DNA from: Candidatus Nomurabacteria bacterium RIFCSPHIGHO2_01_FULL_39_9
Lineage (GTDB): Bacteria; Patescibacteriota; Minisyncoccia; Phycocordibacterales; DATEUR01
Reading direction: 5' to 3'
Length of the DNA: 8,541 nt
Assembly (NCBI GenBank): GCA_001786825.1
Contig: MFTL01000027.1
Coordinates: forward strand, 1 to 8,541
The position numbers were made by a program, and so were the translations under genes. Shown here piece after piece: positions 1 through 5,277 of the stretch. Position 1 is the stretch's first letter. Each line of letters begins with the position of its first letter. A model generated the notes under the pieces. The model did no database searches and was not told the DNA's origin. It saw nothing but the letters and a program-made list of their open reading frames with translations.

Positions 1-1
1 T

Positions 2-448
2 AGTTCAATTGTTGCAGTCTTTAAAAAAATAAAAATTATTATTATTAAACCACCAACCGGTGGTGGCGACGAACCGCAAGTCGGTTATATAAAATTAGTT
101 GTAGGTTCTGGATCAATTGGCGCACAAGGTCATCAACTTGAAGCGAGAGTAAATCCTGCTGATATAAATGCTAAGAAACTTTGCAGTGCTTCAAATGGCT
201 ATGTTCCACAATCCTGCCTTTTCACTTATCCGGCTGGCACAACCGTTAAATTCTATCCCCAAATATTGCCCCCACTTCTTGGGGCAGCTTACCAGGGTGG
301 CTGGCTTCAAACAGGCGCTAGTGGACCTAATCAATGCGCGATAACGCCCGGAACTCCATTGCCTAATGATGCTCATTATTGTGGAGACGTTGGCGTCCTC
401 GCTGGTCAAACAAAAACAGTAGAGCTTAATCTTCGGTTAGTTAAATAA
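2..448 (+). CDS. C-terminal part of a probable exported/surface protein (5' end outside window)
   Basis: An open frame runs from the window edge to the TAA at 446-448 (148 residues seen), so the true start lies upstream. No family is recognised. The visible part begins with an Ile/Lys-rich strand, then a Pro-Thr-Gly-Gly-Gly linker, then a Gly/Ser/Ala-rich, probably all-beta domain with four cysteines (KLC, QSC, NQC, HYC) that could form two disulfides. It ends in a beta-like stretch, TVELNLRLVK. The Cys pairs, lack of charge clusters and short aromatic motifs (TYPAGTTVKFYP) resemble Ig-like or beta-repeat modules of extracellular proteins; export is inferred because the N-terminus is not visible. 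An ATG at 266 lies in the same frame, but the open frame upstream of it and its position inside the domain argue against it being the start. The next gene begins 46 nt downstream with its own promoter. Confidence 0.7.
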   Translation, partial: SSIVAVFKKIKIIIIKPPTGGGDEPQVGYIKLVVGSGSIGAQGHQLEARVNPADINAKKLCSASNGYVPQSCLFTYPAGTTVKFYPQILPPLLGAAYQGGWLQTGASGPNQCAITPGTPLPNDAHYCGDVGVLAGQTKTVELNLRLVK

Positions 449-459
449 ACTATATATTT

Positions 460-488
460 TTGATTAATTTTAATTATTAAATTATAAT
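460..488 (+). promoter_or_regulatory. Promoter for the coiled-coil gene, predicting a leaderless mRNA
   Basis: TTGATT (460-465), a 17-bp spacer and a perfect TATAAT (483-488) match a housekeeping sigma promoter. Only 6 nt separate the -10 box from the ATG at 495, so the usual start point falls on the A of ATG and the mRNA would have no 5' leader. No Shine-Dalgarno-like purine run precedes the ATG. Confidence 0.6.
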
Positions 489-494
489 TATCAT

Positions 495-827
495 ATGGCT
501 AAGCAAAAAAGCAAAAAAGCAACTTTAGAAGATATTAATTATTCCATTGAAAATTTAGCTGTTGCGGTTAAAGTTGGTTTCGACGAGGTAGATAAAAGAT
601 TTAATGAGGTGGATAAAAGATTTGACGAGGTTGACAAGAGATTTGAGAAAACAGACCAACAGCTTTTTGAAATAGATAGCAAGGCAGAAAGCATAGATCA
701 TCGTCTCAAAGAAGTGGAAAAAGCTTTAGCGCCACTTGTTTTTTCCTATGGTATTTTTCAAAAAGAGATTAAAAATCTTAATTTTCGAATTGAAAAACTT
801 GAACGAAAAGCTAGTTTTGCTAAATAA
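495..827 (+). CDS. Small heptad-repeat coiled-coil protein, function unknown
   Basis: This 110-residue protein is not assigned to a family. The N-terminus is Lys-rich (MAKQKSKK). Residues 29-56 are four 7-residue units, FDEVDKR, FNEVDKR, FDEVDKR and FEKTDQQ, with hydrophobic residues at the spacing of a coiled coil. A short apolar segment (about residues 75-88, LAPLVFSYGIF) interrupts it before a second amphipathic helix, KEIKNLNFRIEKLERK. There is no signal peptide or clear membrane helix, so an intracellular oligomerising or scaffold protein is the simplest reading; that is inference. The start at 495 is fixed by the TATAAT 6 nt upstream. The gene is monocistronic, ending 10 nt before a strong hairpin terminator. 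Similar short coiled-coil proteins are common in CPR genomes. Confidence 0.85.
   Translation: MAKQKSKKATLEDINYSIENLAVAVKVGFDEVDKRFNEVDKRFDEVDKRFEKTDQQLFEIDSKAESIDHRLKEVEKALAPLVFSYGIFQKEIKNLNFRIEKLERKASFAK
579..641 (+). repeat. Three tandem 21-nt units encoding the FxEVDKR heptads
   Basis: Three in-frame 21-nt units encode FDEVDKR, FNEVDKR and FDEVDKR; a diverged fourth (642-662) encodes FEKTDQQ. The DNA copies differ mainly at third positions (gac/gat, gag with gta/gtg/gtt, aaa/aag), so the array is old or under protein-level selection. Confidence 0.75.
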
Positions 828-836
828 ACTATATTT

Positions 837-871
837 GTAGCAAATTGCTACTTTCAGTAGCAATTTGCTAT
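837..871 (+). terminator. Strong hairpin terminator after the coiled-coil gene
   Basis: TAGCAAATTGCTAC (838-851) and GTAGCAATTTGCTA (857-870) are perfectly complementary over 14 bp around a 5-nt loop TTTCA, with one more G-U pair at 837/871. The following stretch contains T-runs (879-883). Each arm is itself nearly palindromic. It lies 10 nt after the stop at 825-827 and abuts the rRNA promoter, so it insulates the 16S unit from upstream transcription. Confidence 0.8.
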
Positions 872-898
872 TGACTCATTTTTCTCTTTGACTATAAT
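871..898 (+). promoter_or_regulatory. 16S rRNA promoter
   Basis: TTGACT (871-876), a 16-bp spacer and TATAAT (893-898) form the best sigma-70-type promoter in the window, about 105 nt upstream of the mature 16S 5' end. Predicted transcription start is about 905. The -35 box begins at the last base of the preceding terminator stem. Confidence 0.75.
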
Positions 899-908
899 AG
901 ATAGGCTT

Positions 909-920
909 TCTTTGACAATT
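909..920 (+). promoter_or_regulatory. boxA-like rRNA antitermination site
   Basis: TCTTTGACAATT matches the core of the E. coli rRNA leader boxA (TCTTTAACAATT) at 11 of 12 positions and lies just after the predicted transcription start, where boxA is expected. In known systems boxA RNA loads NusB/S10 to prevent premature termination of rRNA transcripts. The assignment rests on sequence similarity recalled from E. coli. Confidence 0.5.
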
Positions 921-941
921 GAAAAACAAAGGAAATCAGTT

Positions 942-971
942 GAAAATATGGTTTCTTTTGTTCCGTTTGAG
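942..971 (+). promoter_or_regulatory. 16S precursor processing stem, 5' strand
   Basis: This 30-nt leader segment pairs with 3488-3517 in the trailer: 27 Watson-Crick pairs, one G-U and two mismatches, including 13 uninterrupted pairs (TGTTCCGTTTGAG, 959-971). Such leader/trailer helices bring the ends of pre-16S rRNA together and are the usual RNase III target. Confidence 0.8.
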
Positions 972-2018
972 TAGGATTGCCAACTAATACTGGGCAATTC
1001 TTTTTACTGAGAGTTTGATCCTAGCTCAGGATGAACGCTGGCGGTGTGGATAAGGCATGCAAGTCATACGGAACATTCTTCAGATTACATCAAAAGGAAT
1101 GTTTAGTGGCAAACGAGGCAGTAACACGTAGGTACTTCCCCCAAAGTCAGAAACAACTAGTCGAAAGATTAGCTAATATCTGATATGTCTTTGGATGAAA
1201 GAAGCAATTCGCTTTGGGAAAGGCCTGCGGGCTATCAGCTAGTTGGTGGGGTAACGGCCTACCAAGGCTATGACGGCTAGGAGGCGTGAGAGCGCGACCT
1301 CCGTCGATGGGACTGAGACACGGCCCATACACCTACGGGTGGCAGCAGCCGAGAATATTCGACAATGGGCGAAAGCCTGATCGAGCGACACCGCGTGACC
1401 GATGAAGTCCTTCGGGGCGTAAAGGTCTTTTATGAGGGAAGAAGGGGTAAAACCTTGACGGTACCTCATGAATAAGGGGCTCCTAACTCTGTGCCAGCAG
1501 GAGCGGTAAGACAGAGGCCCCAAGCGTTATCCGGAATTACTGGGCGTAAAGGGTGAGTAGGCGGTTTTATTAGTCTTCGGTTAAAGACCCGAGCTCAACT
1601 CGGGAAGTGCCGGGGAAACGGTAAGACTTGAGGGCGCAAGAGGTGCACGGAACTCATGGTGTAGGGGTGAAATCCGTTGATATCATGGGGAACACCGAAA
1701 GCGAAGGCAGTGCACTGGTGCGTACCTGACGTTCAATCACGAAAGCGTGGGCATAAAAAAGGATTAGATACCCTTGTATTCCACGCCCTAAACGATCTTG
1801 ACTGGCTTTTCGGAGTATCGACCCTCTGAGAGGCGAAGCTAACGCGTTAAGTCAAGCGCCTGGGAAGTACGATCGCAAGATTAAAACTCAAAGGAATAGA
1901 CGGGGACTAGCACAAGCAGTGGAACATGTGGTTTAATTCGATGGTAAACGAAAAACCTTACCAGGGCTAGAAATCCAGTCGAAGAGTAGAAGAAACTTTA
2001 CTCGTCGCAAGACGGCTG

Positions 2019-2050
<32 letters not shown>

Positions 2051-2122
2051 GTTTGAATTGTTCCCTTAAGTGGGGTAACGAGCGCAACCCTCGTTGTGTG
2101 TTATACGTGTCACACAAGACTG

Positions 2123-2169
2123 CCCGGCCCAAAGTACATAAATTTATTTTTTGTGTTTTTTGGGCTGGG
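2123..2169 (+). other. Enlarged AU-rich helix 40 in the 16S rRNA
   Basis: CCCGGCCCAAA (2123-2133) pairs with TTTGGGCTGGG (2159-2169) over 11 bp (one G-U), closing a 25-nt A/T-rich loop. In E. coli the corresponding hairpin between GACTGCC and GGAGGAAGG is about 15 nt. The flanking conserved sequences are intact, so this is a local peripheral expansion and not an intron. Confidence 0.6.
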
Positions 2170-2292
2170 AGGAAGGAGAGGATGACGCCAGGTCAGCATG
2201 GCCCTTTGATGTCCTGGGCCACACACATGTTACAATGGCTACTACAACGGGACGCAATGGTGCGAGCCGGAGCAAATCCTGAAAGGTAGCCT

Positions 2293-2329
<37 letters not shown>

Positions 2330-2721
2330 CCGGAATTGCTAGTAATCGCGGGTCATCATACCGCGGTGAATACGTTCTCTAGTCTTGTACTCACAATAAA
2401 AGCGCGCAGCCGCTTAGTTTTCTAAATGGTTAAAATCCATTCCTCCGATCAGTCTCGGAGCGTAGTTAAAAGATAGGTCTTGTATCGCGAGATAAAGACC
2501 GAAGGATCTTAAGACAAAAGGCAGCCTAAACAACAAAAGCCCAATCGACCCGTTAGTGGGTGGTGAGGATGGGGAAGATTAACAAAAAGGCCGTTTAGGA
2601 TGTCTGGAATAGAAAATTAAGTAACCTGTGGAGATCTGACGTTGATATCTTACAATAGGCAAGATATAATTAAACTTACGCAGCGTCAGAAGTCAGCTGA
2701 GTCATAGTACCTAATAAAGGG

Positions 2722-2726
2722 AAGGA
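2722..2726 (+). promoter_or_regulatory. Shine-Dalgarno-like AAGGA of the intron endonuclease
   Basis: AAGGA within the purine run AAAGGGAAGGA lies 9 nt before the ATG at 2736. It is the only well-placed Shine-Dalgarno-like site at a start codon in the window, although the host 16S tail shows no complementary CCUCC. Its last two bases also pair in the 6-bp stem TGAGTC (2698-2703)/GACTCA (2725-2730), which could restrict access. Confidence 0.4.
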
Positions 2727-2735
2727 CTCACTCAT

Positions 2736-3170
2736 ATGCAAAATCTTAACCCAGATTATATTGTTGGTCTTGTAGATGGTGAAGGAAGCTTCACGGTTTA
2801 TATTCGTGATCCAAAATTACCACGTCAAGCAAAACGAAGAGTGACTGTAGAACCAAAGTTCTACATTAAGCTTATTGAGCGAGACAAGGAAATTTTGGAA
2901 CGATTACAGAAGTTTTTTGATTGTGGTAGCGTTTATTTTCAAAAAGATAATCGCCCCAATCATCAACATTGTTATCGCTACGAAGTCTACAATAGAAACG
3001 ATCTTCTTAATAAAATTATTCCATTTTTCAAAAAACATAATTTGCAATTTAATTCTAAAAGGAAAGATTTCGAATTGTTTTGTAAGATGATGGAGATGAT
3101 TCAAAAAGGTGATCATTTGTCTGAAAAAGGATTAAGATCGTTGTTTAAGTTGAAGCAACAAATGCATTAG
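2736..3170 (+). CDS. LAGLIDADG homing endonuclease encoded in the 16S intron
   Basis: This 144-residue protein has one LAGLIDADG motif at residues 9-17 (IVGLVDGEG, within YIVGLVDGEGSF). The acidic residue that binds the metal in the family corresponds to Glu16. With a single motif and this short length it should act as a homodimer that cuts an intronless 16S gene at the insertion site, driving intron copying by repair; some relatives also act as splicing maturases. The rest is Lys/Arg-rich, with patches suited to DNA contacts (KRRVTVEPKFYIKLIERD, HNLQFNSKRKDF). It appears full length, with no frameshift or premature stop, so recent activity is plausible. Its stop (3168-3170) is directly followed by the 3' intron hairpin. 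It is expressed as part of the rRNA precursor; no separate promoter is evident. The motif makes the family assignment firm; target and activity are inferred. Confidence 0.9.
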   Translation: MQNLNPDYIVGLVDGEGSFTVYIRDPKLPRQAKRRVTVEPKFYIKLIERDKEILERLQKFFDCGSVYFQKDNRPNHQHCYRYEVYNRNDLLNKIIPFFKKHNLQFNSKRKDFELFCKMMEMIQKGDHLSEKGLRSLFKLKQQMH

Positions 3171-3172
3171 AG

Positions 3173-3207
3173 CTCGCGTAGTGCGGGAAATCCGCTCGCT
3201 ACGTGGG
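3173..3207 (+). other. 3' intron hairpin with two-helix, bulged architecture (domain V-like?)
   Basis: CTCGCGTAG (3173-3181) pairs with CTACGTGGG (3199-3207) over 9 bp including G-U pairs. A U faces a UCG bulge, then GCGG/CCGC (3183-3186/3192-3195) closes a GAAAU loop. The 9-bp + 3'-bulge + short helix + GAAA layout resembles group II domain V in size and shape, but the usual AGC triad is not in place. A 5-bp hairpin TTCGA/TCGAA follows at about 3216-3231, where a domain VI would be. Confidence 0.45.
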
Positions 3208-3368
3208 AACGTCAATTCGAAGTTTATCGAAAACAATCGCCCGTCAACTCAGGGAATCTGGTGGTACCCGAAATCTCACTTTACTGTGGGCCTAAGGTAA
3301 AATCAGTGACAAGGAGTAAGTCGTAACAAGGCACGGGTAGCGGAAGCTGCTCGTGGAAAAAATTCTAA

Positions 3369-3487
3369 CTAATCTCAACTTCTTAGGAATAGAGATTATA
3401 GGTTGATCTTCTCGCAAGAGATGAGTTTGATTGAGTCTCAAACAATCTGACAGTGGGTAAGACTACTGACCGCAGGGAAAGGCCTGC
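3369..3487 (+). other. Long structured 16S trailer
   Basis: About 120 nt separate the 16S end from the processing stem, against about 31 nt on the 5' side. The segment holds successive hairpins: TAATCTC/GAGATTA (3370-3376/3392-3398), TCTC-GCAA-GAGA (3410-3421), GTTTGA/TCAAAC (3425-3430/3438-3443) and GCAGG/CCTGC (3472-3487). There is no CCTCC, tRNA or ORF of interest. Confidence 0.55.
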
Positions 3488-3517
3488 CTCAAACGGAACA
3501 TAAGAAAATATATTTTC
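3488..3517 (+). promoter_or_regulatory. 16S precursor processing stem, 3' strand
   Basis: This strand is complementary to 942-971. It closes a loop containing the whole 16S gene plus intron, showing that the transcript from the 871-898 promoter is meant to extend at least to about 3517. The T-run after it (3522-3526) is not backed by a local hairpin, so read-through into the ATPase gene is possible. Confidence 0.8.
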
Positions 3518-3530
3518 TATGTTTTTGTAG

Positions 3531-3536
3531 TATAAT
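3531..3536 (+). promoter_or_regulatory. -10 box of the VirD4-like gene, 6 nt before ATG
   Basis: A perfect TATAAT with spacer TTATTC directly precedes the ATG at 3543, which places the transcription start on the start codon. No convincing -35 is seen at the 16-18 bp distance, where the 16S processing stem lies, so this promoter may be weak or depend on read-through from 16S. Confidence 0.5.
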
Positions 3537-3542
3537 TTATTC

Positions 3543-5273
3543 ATGGCTGGGAATGACAAAATAAACTTTTTTGGCGAAACGGATTTCCGTGGGAAGCGGC
3601 TTCGTTTTGGCATAAAAGAGCTTGATCGGGCCAAACATCTCTACATTATCGGCAAAACCGGTATGGGCAAATCAACGATGATGGAGAATATGGCAATTCA
3701 AGATATTCAGAATGGCGAAGGACTTGCCGTTATCGATCCGCACGGATCTTTTGCGGATAAAATGATTGATTACGTTCCGGAAGAAAGAATTGGCGATGTG
3801 ATTTATTTTGCTCCTTTTGATACGGGCTTTCCAGTTTCGTTTAATGTTATGGAAGATGTTGGCAGAGACAAGCGGCATCTTGTCGCTTCGGGGCTCATGA
3901 GCGCCTTTAAAAAAATCTGGATTGATGCATGGAGCGCTCGTATGGAATACATTTTAAATAATACTCTACTTGCGCTTTTGGAATTTCCCGACGCCACTAT
4001 TCTTGGCGTTAATCGCATGCTCTCCGACAAAGATTATCGTAAGGCAGTAGTTGATAATATTAAAGACCCGTCAGTCAAATCTTTCTGGAAAGATGAATTT
4101 GCAAAATATGGCGATAAGTATATGCAAGAAGCCGGCGCCGCAATTCAAAACAAAGTTGGTCAGTTTACATCCAATCCGCTCATTCGCAATATCATTGGCC
4201 AACCAAAATCAACTTTTGATTTTCGTCGCGTTATGGATGAAAAAAAGATTTTAATTATAAATCTCTCTAAAGGCCAAGTTGGCGAACAAAATGCTAGCCT
4301 TTTAGGCGGTATGCTTGTCACTAAAATTTATTTGGCAGCCATGAGTCGGGCTGATGTTCCGCCGGAAACTCTTCGTTTTCTGCCGAGTTTTTATCTGTAT
4401 GTTGACGAATTTCAATCTTTTGCCAATGAATCTTTTGCTGATATTTTATCCGAAGCGAGAAAATATAAATTAGCGCTGACTATCGCGCACCAATATATTA
4501 CCCAAATGGAGGAATCGGTTCGTGATGCTGTTTTCGGCAACGTCGGCTCGACTGTTTCTTTTAGAGTCGGCCCTTTTGATGCCGAGGTGCTCGAGCGCGC
4601 TTTTGCGCCGACTTTCACTCAAGAAGATCTAGTTAATTTAAGTTTTATTCAAATTTATTTGACACTCCAAATTAACGGCATTGGCTCTCAACCTTTTTCC
4701 GCGACAACCATTGGACCATTTCCAAAACCAAAAATTATTTTTCGAAAAGAAATTATTGAAAATTCCCGTAAGGTTTTTGCACGACCGAGGGACGTCGTCG
4801 AGCTTGAAATTGAAGCTTGGCATAATAAGAACTATGCTGTGCCAAAAGAACCTAAAGAACGTGGAGAATTTAGAGAATCAGGCGAACTAAGAGTAGATAA
4901 ATGGGACGATCAAAGGCCGCCGGCTAGACGAACAGCTCCCTTTCGAGATCGCATGCCTATGAGATCATACGATCAAAAACCACCATCTAGAATTAGAATA
5001 CCTGAATTTAAAGAAGCGAAAGAGGTCCAAGAGATGCCGCAAGAAAAACCTGTTCCGCTTAGCGTGCTCAAAAAGAAAGTTCCGCAGACGAAAAATGTTT
5101 TAGAGCTCCGCGAACTCTTGTCTAAAGTCACAACTAAAGAAGAAAAGCCTCAAGCGCAAATTGAACATCCAAAAAAAGAAGAGAAAAAAGAAGAAAAACC
5201 TCAAGCAGAGTATGTTCCGCCAAGAATTCCGAAAGAAGTGCCCAAAGACGTTTTGCAGAAAATTTTGGAATAA
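3543..5273 (+). CDS. VirD4/TraG-like type IV secretion ATPase (soluble form)
   Basis: This 576-residue P-loop ATPase belongs to the VirD4/TraG/HerA-FtsK group, hexameric motors that move DNA or protein substrates across membranes. Walker A is GKTGMGKS at residues 37-44. IDPHGSF at about 64-70 is typical of the family. Walker B is LYVDEFQSF, with D288 and E289. The downstream IAHQY stretch (about residue 318) fits the conserved motif after Walker B. The catalytic core ends near residue 430. The rest is a disordered Pro/Lys/Glu-rich tail (KEEKPQAQ..., KKEEKKEEKPQ) closing with a short helix, VPKDVLQKILE. Classical VirD4 has N-terminal membrane helices; none are present here, so it must be recruited by a partner. 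The protein is complete, without frameshifts. The next gene starts 4 nt after its stop, pointing to a joint role with that surface protein. The assignment to a transfer or secretion motor rests on motifs; the substrate is unknown. Confidence 0.85.
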   Translation: MAGNDKINFFGETDFRGKRLRFGIKELDRAKHLYIIGKTGMGKSTMMENMAIQDIQNGEGLAVIDPHGSFADKMIDYVPEERIGDVIYFAPFDTGFPVSFNVMEDVGRDKRHLVASGLMSAFKKIWIDAWSARMEYILNNTLLALLEFPDATILGVNRMLSDKDYRKAVVDNIKDPSVKSFWKDEFAKYGDKYMQEAGAAIQNKVGQFTSNPLIRNIIGQPKSTFDFRRVMDEKKILIINLSKGQVGEQNASLLGGMLVTKIYLAAMSRADVPPETLRFLPSFYLYVDEFQSFANESFADILSEARKYKLALTIAHQYITQMEESVRDAVFGNVGSTVSFRVGPFDAEVLERAFAPTFTQEDLVNLSFIQIYLTLQINGIGSQPFSATTIGPFPKPKIIFRKEIIENSRKVFARPRDVVELEIEAWHNKNYAVPKEPKERGEFRESGELRVDKWDDQRPPARRTAPFRDRMPMRSYDQKPPSRIRIPEFKEAKEVQEMPQEKPVPLSVLKKKVPQTKNVLELRELLSKVTTKEEKPQAQIEHPKKEEKKEEKPQAEYVPPRIPKEVPKDVLQKILE

Positions 5274-5277
5274 TTTT

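Larger units (their letters stand above)
2395..3237 (+). mobile_element. Homing-endonuclease intron in the 16S decoding region (class unresolved)
   Basis: The universal sequence around E. coli 1392-1406 is split. TTGTACTCAC ends at 2394 (C1399) and CGCCCGTC resumes at 3238 (C1400), so only an 843-nt excision restores the canonical order. The 5' part (2395-2735) folds into many local helices: CTCCGA/TCGGAG (2443/2455), GGTCTT/AAGACC (2476/2495) enclosing ATC-GCGA-GAT, CCTAAAC/GTTTAGG (2525/2593), ACCC/GGGT (2548/2558), TCTGACG/CGTCAGA (2635/2684) enclosing ATATCTT/AAGATAT, and TGAGTC/GACTCA (2698/2725). The endonuclease ORF follows, then a 35-nt hairpin (3173-3207) with a 3'-side bulge near the 3' end. 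The inferred ends (5'-AA...AAT-3') do not fit a group I intron (U before, G last). The late hairpin and final AU recall group II domain V/VI, but GUGYG and the AGC triad are missing. Introns with LAGLIDADG genes in 16S are known from CPR bacteria. Confidence 0.85.

Noticed and set aside
912..917. TTGACA as a second rRNA promoter -35
   Set aside because: No acceptable -10 follows at 16-18 bp; the site is better explained as part of the boxA-like sequence.
3401..3414. GGTTGATCTTCTCG as a displaced 16S tail after a second small intron
   Set aside because: Only loosely like GGUUGGAUCACCUCC, lacks CCUCC, and the intervening 45 nt is too short for a self-splicing intron; helix 45 upstream already ends normally at GUGGA.
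3448..3470. AAGACTACTGACC in the trailer as a group I intron P7 element
   Set aside because: No partner strand or flanking core helices fit, and the segment lies outside the 16S junctions.
5161..5277. Upstream extension of the surface protein to ATG 5161
   Set aside because: It overlaps the ATPase gene by over 100 nt in another frame, and its Lys-rich translation reflects the ATPase tail codons.
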